A stretch of DNA of 53,916 bases from a virus: positions 1 through 53,916 of the IMG/VR virus record IMGVR_UViG_3300035438_000711; one strand, given 5' to 3'. Position 1 is the stretch's first letter; every line of letters starts with the position of its first letter. Under the pieces are notes generated by a model. It was not told the origin of the DNA and made no database searches. It saw only the letters and a program-made list of their open reading frames with translations. The translations under genes and the position numbers were made by a program. Positions 14,154 through 23,017 of the stretch are shown piece after piece.

Positions 14154-14504
14154 TCAAGCGGTAGCCGCCGTCAGGTATTCCGCGATCCGGTCGCGGAGTT
14201 TCTCGTTCGTGTCCCGCAGATGCTCAAGGTACGCCCGCCCGTTTGTCTCGCCGTCAGCCTCGGCGAACGTCATGCCTTCAAACCGCCCGAACTGGAAGCG
14301 GAACTCAGGCCGGTTGGCCTGCGGCTCTGCCGCGACGGGCCGGGGTGCGGCTGCGGCCAGCACCATCACGCCGCAGAAGCAGCACTCCACCACGTCGTGC
14401 GGCGTGCTGCGGCCACGCTCCCGCACCATGCGGGTGTCGATTGCTTCCCATGCCGTTGCCTCGCAGCGGTAGCAGGGTTCGGGGTGTGGGTGGAAGACGA
14501 TCAT
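14154..14504 (-). CDS. Zinc-ribbon protein with exonuclease-tail-like domain
   Basis: 116 residues. ATGA-coupled to the nuclease gene. N-terminal CYRC and CCFCG (residues 11-14 and 41-45) form a probable zinc ribbon; the C-terminal part FGRFEGMTFAEADGET resembles the FGKHKG-type motif found at the end of some DnaQ-like and DUF3820 proteins. It probably binds DNA or a replication protein. Confidence 0.7.
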   Translation of the reverse strand: MIVFHPHPEPCYRCEATAWEAIDTRMVRERGRSTPHDVVECCFCGVMVLAAAAPRPVAAEPQANRPEFRFQFGRFEGMTFAEADGETNGRAYLEHLRDTNEKLRDRIAEYLTAATA

Positions 14505-14923
14505 GCGCAGCCCTCCCATAGCGTTTGCTGGATCGCCTCTTCGCAACTGCCGCCGGTCGTGAACACGGCCCAGTTGTCTCGGCACCGCCAGTAGCGGCGA
14601 ACCACAATGCTGTTCGGCCAGCGTCCACGCGAGCCGCATAGCATCTGTGCCGGAATGAAAAGCCGCGTGCCCTTAAAGTTTATTGCCAGCACATCGAAGT
14701 CCGTTCGCTTATACCGCCGCGTGCCACCCTTGCCGTAGGACTTGCCCACGCGAATACGCCCGTCGGCGTCGCTGGTGATGTTCTTGCATTGCACCTTCAT
14801 CCCGTTCACAACCGCATCGTGCGGTCGGCAACCGGGCACGCGTCTCGCCTTGAGGCCGTTGCCCTTTGCGAGAGCAACGAACTCCTGCTCCCAAGACTCC
14901 CCGGCGATTGCAGGGTTGAGCAT
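14501..14923 (-). CDS. PD-(D/E)XK nuclease, resolvase-like
   Basis: 140 residues, starting with a TGATG overlap on the helicase stop. GESWEQEFVALAKGNG gives the first-helix Glu, CRPHDAVVNGMKVQCKN the Asp and Q-x-K catalytic pair, and FDVLAINFKGTRLFIPA the following strand, as in small Holliday-junction resolvases and archaeal-type Hjc nucleases. Coupling to the helicase suggests joint work on branched DNA. Confidence 0.75.
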   Translation of the reverse strand: MLNPAIAGESWEQEFVALAKGNGLKARRVPGCRPHDAVVNGMKVQCKNITSDADGRIRVGKSYGKGGTRRYKRTDFDVLAINFKGTRLFIPAQMLCGSRGRWPNSIVVRRYWRCRDNWAVFTTGGSCEEAIQQTLWEGCA

Positions 14924-16569
14924 CACAGCACCTCCATGCGGGGCACCGGCTTGCCGTGCCGCCCCTCGTTGACGATGTACAGATTCCGCCGTGCCCGCGT
15001 CACGCCGACGTAGGCCACCCGGCACTCCTCGTCATGTTGTGCGGGGCAGTCATCGCGGCCCTGCTCCACACGCTTAGCAACCGTAGTGAGCAAGGCCACG
15101 TTGTCGGCCTCCATCCCTTTGACCGAATGAATCGTGCCCACGCGGATGCGGGAGTTAGACGCCAGTTCCTCGCCCCACAGTTCAGCGTGCCGCCGCCAGC
15201 CTTCCGCACGATCCACCAGCCCGCACCACGCACCGCTGCGGATGCTGGCGATCAAAGGTGCGGTCGCGCCGACCTTCTCCAACTCGTTCGGAAACACCAC
15301 GTCCATCTTGCTGGCGTGCTGCCTCGCCCATCCGGTCTTAATGCCGCGAGCCAGCATCGGCTCCTTGTGTTTGTTGATCGTGGGCAGCAACTCAATCGCA
15401 CGACCCCACGCAACGCCGCTCACCGGCCTGCCCTTCTCCAACGCGTAGAGCGCGGCAAGCCCCTGCCCGCGAACCGTCGAGCCGTCTGTCTGCTTGACCC
15501 ACCGCGACGGCTTGCCCGCCGCACTGAGCGAAGCGTGCAGCCGCCCCGCGTCGAAGTTCGAGCGGGCGATGAACAGCCAATCCTCGTCGGGTCGTGCCCG
15601 CGACAGCGGCACCTCTGTCTCGGTGTCGAAGATTTGTCCTTCGTGATCCGCAGGAGATACGCCGCGGTCGAAGTACCCCTTGTGCATCCGCCGCAGGCAC
15701 CGCTCGCCAAGTTCCAAAATCGGCTTGGGGCAGCGGTACGATTTCGGCATCGTCCTTTCCTTCTCCGCAGGCCAGCCAAGGAAACACTCGGCACTGCTCC
15801 CGGCGAAACCGAATATCGCTTGGAACGGATCGCCCACGACGTAGCACCACCGCACCGTCGGTGCCGACACCAGCCGCTTGCAGGCCGCGTCGAGCAACGG
15901 GCTGGCGTCTTGCTGCTCGTCAAACAGCCACGCCGATACCGGCGGCAAGTAGCCCTCCGGTTCAACGCGGCTCACGCCTTCGGTCGTGTCCACGCGTAGC
16001 CCGGTGAAGCGGAGCAGGAGGTCGGAAAAGTCGAGCCGGTCACCGACACGCTTCGCACCCTCGTACCGTTCGGCTATCCGAACAACGGCAGCATAGTCTG
16101 GCACGTCGTCGTCCAGCCGCCGTGCCCGCCGCACCACTTCGGCCAGCGGCAAGAGCGTGTTGCGGGCGTGATCCCACGCGTTGAGTGCCGCCCCCTCTTG
16201 ACCGCCGACAAACTTCTGCCGCCCGGTGTCCTCGTCAATGCTGGTCGAGACCCGCACGCCGAGAGCGTTGCTGATCCACTCCACGTCGGCCGCCTTGCTG
16301 CCGATCAGTTGACCCTGCCCAACGTCGAGGCACCGCTTCGCGGTGGAGTGAACCGTGCGGAACCAGCCGTCGCCGTCGAGCAGGGTGTGCGGAACTCCCC
16401 ACGCCGCCGCCGCCCGGCTCACCGCCTCGGCACGGGCCGCGCGGGTGAACGACGCGAAGCCCAACCGCAGCGGGTCGTTCCCCAGTTTGGGCAACGCCGC
16501 CTCCATGATGTTCAGCAGTTCGGTTGTCTTGCCGCTCCCGGCGGCACCGATCAGTCTGGCGATTTGCAC
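14923..16569 (-). CDS. UvrD/Rep-like superfamily 1 helicase
   Basis: 548 residues from GTG at 16569 with AAGGGG before it. SF1 motifs in order: GAAGSGKT (residues 8-15, Walker A), FASFTRAA (Ia), LFDEQQDASPL (II), GDPFQAIFGFAG (III), SYRCPKPI (IV), GTIHSVKGMEADNVAL (V) and YVGVTRARRNLYIV (VI). It is shorter than UvrD (about 720), lacking much of the accessory domains. Its start lies inside the 3' end of the small gene 16551-16799. Confidence 0.93.
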   Translation of the reverse strand: MQIARLIGAAGSGKTTELLNIMEAALPKLGNDPLRLGFASFTRAARAEAVSRAAAAWGVPHTLLDGDGWFRTVHSTAKRCLDVGQGQLIGSKAADVEWISNALGVRVSTSIDEDTGRQKFVGGQEGAALNAWDHARNTLLPLAEVVRRARRLDDDVPDYAAVVRIAERYEGAKRVGDRLDFSDLLLRFTGLRVDTTEGVSRVEPEGYLPPVSAWLFDEQQDASPLLDAACKRLVSAPTVRWCYVVGDPFQAIFGFAGSSAECFLGWPAEKERTMPKSYRCPKPILELGERCLRRMHKGYFDRGVSPADHEGQIFDTETEVPLSRARPDEDWLFIARSNFDAGRLHASLSAAGKPSRWVKQTDGSTVRGQGLAALYALEKGRPVSGVAWGRAIELLPTINKHKEPMLARGIKTGWARQHASKMDVVFPNELEKVGATAPLIASIRSGAWCGLVDRAEGWRRHAELWGEELASNSRIRVGTIHSVKGMEADNVALLTTVAKRVEQGRDDCPAQHDEECRVAYVGVTRARRNLYIVNEGRHGKPVPRMEVL

Positions 16570-16799
16570 GCAATCCCCTTCTTATAATTGGCCCTCGGAA
16601 TAACTCCGACGACGGTAAAAAGTCCGCGGTGATCCGTAACATGGGCACTCTGACCCACCGTTTGACGACGATTCGAGAAAACACCCTCTTGCACAAAAGT
16701 TTTCGCGGCGGTTTTCGCGGCACGTTTCACCGCGTAAAAACAAGTACAGATCGCACATTGCCGGGGAAACCGAGCGGCTCCGAACAACTTTTTAGGCAT
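16551..16799 (-). CDS. Small Cys-containing protein with TDHRGLF motif
   Basis: 82 residues: MPKKLFGAARFPRQCAICTC and then a basic helical middle, then VTDHRGLF near residue 55 and a basic tail. AGGGGGA lies eight bases before the ATG. The gene fills what otherwise looks like a 250-base gap. A recognisable but broken copy, with the same ribosome site, lies at 25752-25919, and the TDHRGLF codons match the end of the HNH gene. The Cys pair hints at a zinc knuckle; function unknown. Confidence 0.65.
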   Translation of the reverse strand: MPKKLFGAARFPRQCAICTCFYAVKRAAKTAAKTFVQEGVFSNRRQTVGQSAHVTDHRGLFTVVGVIPRANYKKGIACKSPD

Positions 16800-16824
16800 G
16801 ATAAAAATCCCCCTAGAGTAGGGA

Positions 16825-18555
16825 TCAGCCGTCGGCCCCCTGCGGCGGCGTGGCATCCATCGTCGCAATCTCCTCCAGCACCGCGAACTCCCGCTGTGTC
16901 CACACCACGTACGATTTGCGGGCACCGCCGAGGTGCCTGTGTTCCGTGTGCCTGAAATCCTTCTCGCCCTCCAGACGGGCTAATAGACGCCTTTTGAGGG
17001 CAAGCCTCTCGCCGTCGTTGACGCGGTGCTGCCGCTCGATGTCCTCCCAGACTTTGCCCCAGCCGAACCAGAGCGTGCCGTCCTGCCGCCACGCCGCCCG
17101 CCCGGTCGGGTCGGGCAGATCATCGTCCGACGGCTGGGAGGCCTGCGCCAGCCGGTCATAGAGCCATGAGGCCAGAAGCACGTAACGCAGGCTACTTGCT
17201 CCCGGCCATTCGTGTTCCACGTTGTCGAGAAGTTTTGCCTTCACTCCGTCGGCGGTTCGGGTCTTGGCGGTCGCGTCGCCCTGCTTGTTCTTGACCTTGT
17301 AGCCGCCGTCCCAAATCCGCTTCCAATCGCCCGGCTTTTTGTCGAGCATCACTACGCCGGTCGCACTCAGCACCGCCGCCGCCACCTTCGTGGCACTGCG
17401 GTACTGGTCAACCGAAAGCGAGATGTTGCCCGTGCCGTTCGATGTCCACTGCTTCCACGCCGGAACGTGCAGCCGGTATTCCAGCGGGTCGGAGTGCACG
17501 ACCGTCAGCCGCCACTCGCCCGGCCCCCACTCAGGGTCAGCGTCTGGCACGATGGGGGTGAACGCCAGCCCTGACGCCGTAAACAAACGCACCCAGCCTT
17601 GCCCAGCCTCGGGCTTGATCGGCTTGAGTTTCGCGCACTCCCTCGCACTGGTCGCCTCGGCGTGAGCAATCGCCACGGCTTGATCCATGCCAGCCGACCG
17701 GGTCTTGCGAACGTACCCAATCGCCGACCGAAAGATCGCCACCACTTCGTCGTCGGCCATCGGCGGTTTGCACTGCACCGTGTTGAGCATCCGAATCTTC
17801 GCCAGCAAATCTTGCTGCTCGGTTTGGTCGTCAAGGTCTGGCCCCGAACGGAACGCCTCGCGGACGGCGAACCGATACACCTCCTCGTTTCTGCCGCCCT
17901 CCTTCACCGGTTCGTGTAGCAACGCCCGCGCGGGCTTTCGCCCCGTGCCGATCCGCTGCCCCGTGCCGTCGTCGTTCCAAAGTAAGTTCACCAACTTCTC
18001 AGGCAGCGGCTGCAACTCCACGTCGTCGGGACTCATTCCCGGCACCCACTCGTAGATTTTTCCAGTGTGATGAACCGACGGTGGAATGACCGACTGCGCC
18101 GCCGCGCCGCCGTTGCCGATCCGCACTTCGATGCCGTTGACCTTCCGCACCGCCGTAGCGGGCAATCCTTCGTCCCACCGGAACAGCCGATGCGGCCCCC
18201 GGCCTGCCGTGTAAGTCGGCGTCCAGATTTCGCCAAGGCCGAGCGCGGCCCACGCCGCTTTCGCATCGTCACCGTCAAGTTCAACGTCTACGACACCTGA
18301 TGCCGGGCCAAGCAGCAAGCCGATGTTCACCGGCGTGCCCGCCTCAAACCACGACAGCACCGTCTCCTCGTCATCGGTGGCACTCAGGTGCCACGCTTCG
18401 CCCTGCGGATGCTTCCCCGGCGTGCCGCAGTCCCGGCCCTTCCAGCAAGTGCAAACCCCCGGCGACGGCGAACCGTACAGCCGAACAATCTTCCAGCCGC
18501 GTGCGGCGTATGTCGCCGCGAGCGCGGCGACCCCATGATGCGTAGCCATATCCAT
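16825..18555 (-). CDS. Bifunctional primase/polymerase (prim-pol)
   Basis: 576 residues from ATG at 18555 (ATG at 18549 also possible) with GGAGG upstream. Residues 1-200 are the prim-pol fold: AARGWKIVRLYG, GKHPQG, VDVELDGDDAK (metal-binding acidic residues) and RGPHRLFRW. A PriCT-1-like helical domain follows (EGGRNEEVYRFA, about residues 240-310). The C-terminal region (residues 330-560) is unassigned; it shows no Walker A helicase motif. It is the only candidate phage-encoded DNA polymerase activity and likely starts replication. Confidence 0.88.
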   Translation of the reverse strand: MDMATHHGVAALAATYAARGWKIVRLYGSPSPGVCTCWKGRDCGTPGKHPQGEAWHLSATDDEETVLSWFEAGTPVNIGLLLGPASGVVDVELDGDDAKAAWAALGLGEIWTPTYTAGRGPHRLFRWDEGLPATAVRKVNGIEVRIGNGGAAAQSVIPPSVHHTGKIYEWVPGMSPDDVELQPLPEKLVNLLWNDDGTGQRIGTGRKPARALLHEPVKEGGRNEEVYRFAVREAFRSGPDLDDQTEQQDLLAKIRMLNTVQCKPPMADDEVVAIFRSAIGYVRKTRSAGMDQAVAIAHAEATSARECAKLKPIKPEAGQGWVRLFTASGLAFTPIVPDADPEWGPGEWRLTVVHSDPLEYRLHVPAWKQWTSNGTGNISLSVDQYRSATKVAAAVLSATGVVMLDKKPGDWKRIWDGGYKVKNKQGDATAKTRTADGVKAKLLDNVEHEWPGASSLRYVLLASWLYDRLAQASQPSDDDLPDPTGRAAWRQDGTLWFGWGKVWEDIERQHRVNDGERLALKRRLLARLEGEKDFRHTEHRHLGGARKSYVVWTQREFAVLEEIATMDATPPQGADG

Positions 18556-18586
18556 TCTGCCTCCGTGTTTCGTGTGTGTGAAAGAT

Positions 18587-18620
18587 GCCCCCGCGCCGCG
18601 TCTCCACGCGACGCGGGGGC
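18587..18620 (-). terminator. GC-rich stem-loop before the prim-pol gene
   Basis: GCCCCCGCGCCGCGT/ACGCGACGCGGGGGC stem with one mismatch and a 4-base loop, followed on the minus strand by ATCTTTC. It lies between the 18641 stop and the prim-pol start, so may be a leaky terminator or attenuator. Confidence 0.5.
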
Positions 18621-18640
18621 GAACCGACGAGCATCCCTTC

Positions 18641-19417
18641 TCAGGCCGCATCCTGCGGCACGTCGAGTTGCGTAGCGATCCGCGTCAGCGGATCGGTGTA
18701 CAGACCCTTGATTACCAACCCCTCCTCGCGGCTGATCGTGCCGATCAACTCGGGCACAATCTGCGAGTAGTCAATGCCGCCTTTCGACGCCACCTTCTGC
18801 AAGGTCAGCGACACATGGCAGCGGAAGTGCGCTACCTTAAGCCGCTTCACGAACGGGCAGATTGTGGACAGCGAACCGCCGCCAACAGACAGCAGGACGG
18901 GCCACGCTTCGCCCGGCTGCAGGATTGCCAGCGTGCGGCTCTCCTTGATCCGCCGACCGATGCCACCCTTGCCGGAACCCCAGCCGAACGGCGAACCTTC
19001 CTTGCCCATCGCGGCCCAATCGTAGAGCCGGTCGCCGATGCGGAACGCGGCCAACTGCTCGGGGTCAATGTCCCCCAGCGCGTCGTTCGTCCGCACCGCC
19101 GTCTGGAGGTCGTACGAAGTCAGCACCGGACGCTGCCCCTTCGTCGGCTCCTCCGACCCCCACAACTGCCCCAGCGTGGCGTAGTAGACCAGCAAGCCGG
19201 TGATAGCCTTCTCCTCGACTTCGGCCCCGTCGCTGTTGGTGTACTGCCACGTCCGCCCGCCGCCCGCTGGCGTCTTCACGCGGATCAAGTCACCGACTGC
19301 GATTGACTCCCCGGTGGAGAGGTTCGCTGCCATCGCTTCCTTGAAATCCGAATCTCCGTGCAGTGCGAGGAATCCGACCTGCGGTTCCAGCACTGCGATG
19401 TCCTTCGTCTTGCTCAT
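18641..19417 (-). CDS. Hypothetical protein of the replication module
   Basis: 258 residues from ATG at 19417 with AAAGGA before it. Acidic N-terminus, then a strand-rich body (LALHGDSDFKEAMAANLS, VGDLIRVKTPAGGGRTWQYT) and a Gly-rich WGSGKGGIGRRIKESRTLAI segment. The sequence has the look of an OB-fold, single-strand DNA-binding protein, but no diagnostic motif is present. Position upstream of prim-pol supports a DNA role. Confidence 0.7.
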   Translation of the reverse strand: MSKTKDIAVLEPQVGFLALHGDSDFKEAMAANLSTGESIAVGDLIRVKTPAGGGRTWQYTNSDGAEVEEKAITGLLVYYATLGQLWGSEEPTKGQRPVLTSYDLQTAVRTNDALGDIDPEQLAAFRIGDRLYDWAAMGKEGSPFGWGSGKGGIGRRIKESRTLAILQPGEAWPVLLSVGGGSLSTICPFVKRLKVAHFRCHVSLTLQKVASKGGIDYSQIVPELIGTISREEGLVIKGLYTDPLTRIATQLDVPQDAA

Positions 19418-19450
19418 GTGAAAAATCCTTTTTGAAGATAGGAAACATAA

Positions 19451-19461
19451 CCGAACAATCA
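19451..19461 (-). repeat. TGATTGTTCGG junction motif
   Basis: Starts with the TGA stop of the 19459-19908 gene; the furthest copy downstream in the early region. Confidence 0.8.
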
Positions 19462-19908
19462 ACCCAACGTGCGATGCGACAGCCGCATTTCACGAAACTC
19501 AGTCAACAACCCTGCGAACGGAGTGCCATCCGCCAACGCGGCGTCGCCCTCCGCAGCCCGCTGCTCCATCAGCCACGCCTTGAGTGTGCTGGTGTTCACA
19601 GCAATCAAGTCTTCCAGCCCCGACGCCTTCGCCGCTTCGACCACGGCTTCCCGGTTCACGGTGGGAACCGATACGAAAAAAAACTCGCGGACAAACCAAG
19701 ACTTCCCCGCCGCACGCACACCGTCGAGGCCCGACACAGCCAGCCGCTCGACGGCCAACTGCTCGGCATCCTTGAGCGACCTGCTAACCCGCGCCGCCTC
19801 CGTTGCCAGCCGGTCTTTCTCGCCCTGCAACTCGGCCACACGCTCCAGCAGTTTTGCCAACTGCTGGCTGTCTTCCATCTGCCCGGCAATCTCCAGTTCA
19901 ATGCTCAT
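19459..19908 (-). CDS. Coiled-coil hypothetical protein
   Basis: 149 residues. Residues 5-58 form a long charged coiled coil (QQLAKLLERVAELQGEKDRL); the rest includes GKSWFVREFFFVSVPTVNRE and TSTLKAWLMEQRA. Its start overlaps the SNF2 helicase stop by four bases (ATGA). The stop is followed directly by the TGATTGTTCGG junction motif. Possible helicase or recombination partner; no family recognised. Confidence 0.75.
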   Translation of the reverse strand: MSIELEIAGQMEDSQQLAKLLERVAELQGEKDRLATEAARVSRSLKDAEQLAVERLAVSGLDGVRAAGKSWFVREFFFVSVPTVNREAVVEAAKASGLEDLIAVNTSTLKAWLMEQRAAEGDAALADGTPFAGLLTEFREMRLSHRTLG

Positions 19909-21320
19909 GCAACACTCTCCGTTCTCGGCGAAAGATTTTTCAGCACCGCTTCGACAACGCTTCGACGCTCACGAAGTGCCGCGTACACTTGCTCGTCCAC
20001 CGTGCCGGTCGCTACCAAGTGGTAGTACCGCACGCATCGCGTCTGCCCCGGTCGCCGTAGCCGGGCAAGACTCTGCTCGTAGTCGCCGAGGCTGTAGCCA
20101 AGGCTGTAGTAGAAGGCGTACGCCGCGCGGCTCAGGTCGATGCCCACGCCGCCGGATTGAATCTGCACGCCAAGGATCGTGGCGTCACCGGCCTGCCACC
20201 GCTCAAGGTCTTTCCGTTCGCCCGAAACCTCCGCGTACTCGCGGCCCAACGTGCGGGCCGCAGCCTGCACGTCGTCAAGGTCGGAGCGAAACCGGCAGAA
20301 CACGACCACCGGCTCGGTCACGGGCAAGTCGTCGAGACGATCCTCAAGGATGGCCCGCTTCGTAGGCATCCCGTCGATCAACACCGTGCCCGATTCCTCG
20401 GTGCGGGCATAGCCGCCGGTCGCCTGTTGCAACCGCAGCAGTTTGGTCAGCGCATTGCTGACCGTGACCGTGCCCGCTTCGATTGCGGCAGTCATTTCCT
20501 TCTCCAGCGACCGGTAGAACTTCAGCGTTGCCGGTGACAGCGGCACCGGGATCGTGTCGTGAATCGCGTCGGGCAAGTCGAGCACTTCGTCGGCGGTGAC
20601 CCGCCATGAGTGTGCGTCGAGTTTCGCTGCGAGTTCGTCTTGGTTCCTCCACTTCTTGACCTTGCTGGGGAACCGCACGTCGCACTCGGCATATCGTGCC
20701 CGCATCCGCGTGTAAGACGAACCGAACACGTTGCCGTCAAGGAATCGGAACTGCCCATAAAGGTCGAGCGGGGAGTGCGGCATCGGCGTGCCAGTGAGGC
20801 ACAGCCGCTTCGCGTGCGGATGCTTCGCCGCCAGCCGTGCCAGCCACCGGCTAGCCTTGCCGCCCGGTGACTTGATACGGTGCGACTCGTCCAGCACAAT
20901 CGCCGCCCACTTCGTGCCCTCAATCAGTTTGCCCAACTCGCCACGCCACACCGAGTCGTAATTCACAACGACGATCAGCGTCTGGTTCCCCGCCGTCTGC
21001 AAAGCCTGCTGGAGTTTCTCGGCCCGCTGCCTCGACGCCCCGTTGTGAATCAGCACCGTGGCAAGGCTCTTGCCAATCGCCATCAGCCCAAGGGCCAAGA
21101 GCGCACAAAAGGTTTTGCCGCACCCCATGTCGAGGGCAAGCATCGACGCGTGCCGGATCGCGGCCCACGCCGCCGCCTCGCTCTGATGCCGCCACGGCTT
21201 GAAGTCGCCGCGTGCCGCACCCGCCACCACCTTCGCCCACGCCGGGGCGACGGCCTGCGGACACACGACCAAAACGTGCGGTCGCATTTTCATGCGATCA
21301 AAACTGTCATGCCATGCCAT
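19905..21320 (-). CDS. SNF2-type DEAD/H helicase
   Basis: 471 residues from ATG at 21320 with AGGAGGTAC before it. Motifs: HQSEAAAWA (Q-like), LDMGCGKT (residues 63-70, Walker A), LDESHRIK (143-150, motif II), LTGTPMP (III), VVFCRFR (IV), VQIQSGGVGIDLS (V) and LARLRRPGQTRCVRYYHLV (VI). This is the compact SNF2-like helicase common in phages, probably used in replication or recombination. It overlaps the preceding gene by 14 bases. Confidence 0.93.
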   Translation of the reverse strand: MAWHDSFDRMKMRPHVLVVCPQAVAPAWAKVVAGAARGDFKPWRHQSEAAAWAAIRHASMLALDMGCGKTFCALLALGLMAIGKSLATVLIHNGASRQRAEKLQQALQTAGNQTLIVVVNYDSVWRGELGKLIEGTKWAAIVLDESHRIKSPGGKASRWLARLAAKHPHAKRLCLTGTPMPHSPLDLYGQFRFLDGNVFGSSYTRMRARYAECDVRFPSKVKKWRNQDELAAKLDAHSWRVTADEVLDLPDAIHDTIPVPLSPATLKFYRSLEKEMTAAIEAGTVTVSNALTKLLRLQQATGGYARTEESGTVLIDGMPTKRAILEDRLDDLPVTEPVVVFCRFRSDLDDVQAAARTLGREYAEVSGERKDLERWQAGDATILGVQIQSGGVGIDLSRAAYAFYYSLGYSLGDYEQSLARLRRPGQTRCVRYYHLVATGTVDEQVYAALRERRSVVEAVLKNLSPRTESVA

Positions 21321-21546
21321 TCTCAAGTACCTCCTGCTCGATTTCGTCCCAATGTGTTTCGATCCATGCCGCGATCCACTCGTCATCCGGTGTCGCAGAA
21401 ACAAACTCTGCCGACCTCGGCCAGCCGGGGTGCCCGTCGCCGTTGGAGTCCCGGTAGCAGGCTGGCTCCGCTTCGTTGATCGTGAAGCGAACCAGCACCT
21501 TCACCGGCTCCCCGTCCGCGTCGGGCACCTCGACTGCCGCGATCAT
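21307..21546 (-). CDS. Small acidic hypothetical protein
   Basis: 79 residues, ATGA-coupled to the gene before. Strands at residues 1-25 (AVEVPDADGEPVKVLVRF), then ACYRDSNGDGHPGWP, and an acidic, Trp-rich helix (DDEWIAAWIETHWDEIEQEV). Strongly negative. No family recognised; it could be a DNA mimic or a partner of the helicase encoded next. Confidence 0.75.
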   Translation of the reverse strand: MIAAVEVPDADGEPVKVLVRFTINEAEPACYRDSNGDGHPGWPRSAEFVSATPDDEWIAAWIETHWDEIEQEVLENGMA

Positions 21547-21830
21547 GCCGCCACCTCCTCAGTGGTCAGCACCTCGTGCAGAATCTCGTCGTGCAGCGCG
21601 TCGGCCTTGGCCTGCAGCCTGCCGATCTGCCGCACCAGTTGTGCCTGTGCGTCACGCTTCGCCTCGGTCTTGGTGCGGTGCCACGTCGCGTCGAGCGGCA
21701 CCATCACGCCGCCGTGAAGCACCAGCGGCACGCCGTCCGACACGATGCCGGTCACGGTGCCATCGTTGATCCAAAACTCCCCCGGTGAGACGCACATATA
21801 CGCTTGGTAAACCGTCGTTCCTTTGGTCAT
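21543..21830 (-). CDS. Hypothetical protein
   Basis: 95 residues from ATG at 21830 with GGAGAAAACG upstream. The N-terminal half is strand-rich (SPGEFWINDGTVTGIVSDGV), the C-terminal half a long helix (KTEAKRDAQAQLVRQIGRLQ). First gene after the terminator at 21854-21905, so read-through or its own promoter is needed; no clear promoter found. Confidence 0.75.
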   Translation of the reverse strand: MTKGTTVYQAYMCVSPGEFWINDGTVTGIVSDGVPLVLHGGVMVPLDATWHRTKTEAKRDAQAQLVRQIGRLQAKADALHDEILHEVLTTEEVAA

Positions 21831-21853
21831 CGTTTTCTCCTGTGCCGTTCGTT

Positions 21854-21905
21854 TGAAAAAAAGAACCGGGGCGGGCGGGAGAACGGAGTAACCGCCCGCC
21901 CCGGT
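21854..21905 (-). terminator. Rho-independent terminator
   Basis: Perfect 14-bp stem ACCGGGGCGGGCGG/CCGCCCGCCCCGGT with a 13-base loop at 21865-21905, followed on the minus strand by TTCTTTTTTTC. It closes the early transcript after the DUF932 gene. Confidence 0.9.
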
Positions 21906-21936
21906 GACTGCCGCTTGCGCGGCGTCTGACGGGGGA

Positions 21937-22941
21937 CTAGACCGCCATCTCCATCGCGTTGGCCCAAGCCCGCTCCTTGAAGGAGTGAGCCGAACCGAAC
22001 AACACACTGCGGAACTTCCGTTCCGCACGAACATCACCCTTGCCGGTCACGCGGAGTTCGTGGTCAGCCCACTCACTCGCCGCGTTGTATGCCGTCCAGA
22101 CGTTGGCACCGTGCTCGCCCTCGTTCGTCGGCAGGGCGAACCGATCCCACAACTGAGTCAGCACCTTGCCCCGGCTGCGGTCGCTGCGGTTTTCCACCAG
22201 CGTGCCGAAGTAGTCGCCGACTTGCTGTGACGAGACTTGCTGCGCCATCATCTGCCGAGCCGCAAGGCCGAACCCTTCGTGAGCGTTGGCAATCACGCCA
22301 AGGCACTCGCGGGCTTTCTCCACGCGGCGGGACAAACCGCCCGCCGTGTGGAACAACTTGAGTCCGAGCGGCAACCCGTCGGAGTTCTTTGCCCGGTCGG
22401 CCATGCCAATAGCCAGCCGCAGCGTGTTCGCACAGACCACCCGCACGCTCGTCGGGAACAACCGCACCGCCCCGGTGCCGTCGTGGCTGTTCGTAATCAG
22501 CACGTACTTTTCCAGCACGTCGCGGTCGGTGACTTCGACGTGGCCGGGCATCTTCGCCAACATCCAAACCTTGCGGCCTTGCCGAAGCGAGCCGCAGGTG
22601 TGCCACATGGCAAGCGACTCGTCGCCGCCGACCACCTCGTCCATCCAGTTAAACGCTTCCCGGTTTTGGAGCGGCTGGTATCGCAGCCCCACCGCACCGA
22701 GAGCCTTGCCCGTGTCGGCCCGCATCGTCGCCCGGTGCGTGTCGATGCTCTGGTGGGAACCGTCGGGCATGATCGCGGCGAGGTCGGTCAGCCGCACATC
22801 CCAATCAAGACCGGCAATCCGCAGCGCGTCGGCACTGGTCTGTGCCTCCGAGACTACCGTGCCGAACCCGTGCCACGCGGGCTGGTAGGCAAACATCGCC
22901 GAGCCTTGAGCCTGCGTCGAGAAGTCAATTTCGTGAGCCAT
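21937..22941 (-). CDS. DUF932 phage/plasmid-like protein
   Basis: 334 residues from ATG at 22941 (GGAG nine bases upstream; ATG at 22947 is too near it). The family pattern is clear: PAWHGFGTVV near the start, GLRYQPLQNREAFNWMDEVV, SHDGTGAVRLFPTSVRVVCANTL and YNAASEWADHE at the end. DUF932 proteins are common in phages and plasmids and close to replication genes; their action is not established. A strong terminator follows. Confidence 0.9.
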   Translation of the reverse strand: MAHEIDFSTQAQGSAMFAYQPAWHGFGTVVSEAQTSADALRIAGLDWDVRLTDLAAIMPDGSHQSIDTHRATMRADTGKALGAVGLRYQPLQNREAFNWMDEVVGGDESLAMWHTCGSLRQGRKVWMLAKMPGHVEVTDRDVLEKYVLITNSHDGTGAVRLFPTSVRVVCANTLRLAIGMADRAKNSDGLPLGLKLFHTAGGLSRRVEKARECLGVIANAHEGFGLAARQMMAQQVSSQQVGDYFGTLVENRSDRSRGKVLTQLWDRFALPTNEGEHGANVWTAYNAASEWADHELRVTGKGDVRAERKFRSVLFGSAHSFKERAWANAMEMAV

Positions 22942-22970
22942 TGTCATCGTCTCCGTTTGAAGTTATCGAA

Positions 22971-22982
22971 CCTAAACAATCA
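22971..22982 (-). repeat. Diverged copy of the TGATTGTTCGG motif
   Basis: Reads TGATTGTTTAGG on the minus strand between the 23018 stop and the DUF932 gene. Unlike the other copies it is not at the end of a recognised gene. Confidence 0.5.
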
Positions 22983-23017
22983 GTCCAGCGGTACGGCCAA
23001 CGTGGCCGGGCCGCAGA

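Noticed and set aside
14140-14155. TTGACA before the Gp88-like gene as a promoter
   Set aside because: No -10-like hexamer at 15-19 bases, and the gene is in a tight operon.
14956-15999. Plus-strand 347-codon open frame
   Set aside because: Opposite the UvrD-like helicase; composition and lack of ribosome site mark it as a shadow.
16645-16730. Repeated TTTTCGCGG elements as promoter or iteron-type origin
   Set aside because: On the minus strand they are in-frame Ala-Lys-Thr codons of the 16551-16799 gene, so coding explains them; the similar block at 25815-25845 is the decayed copy.
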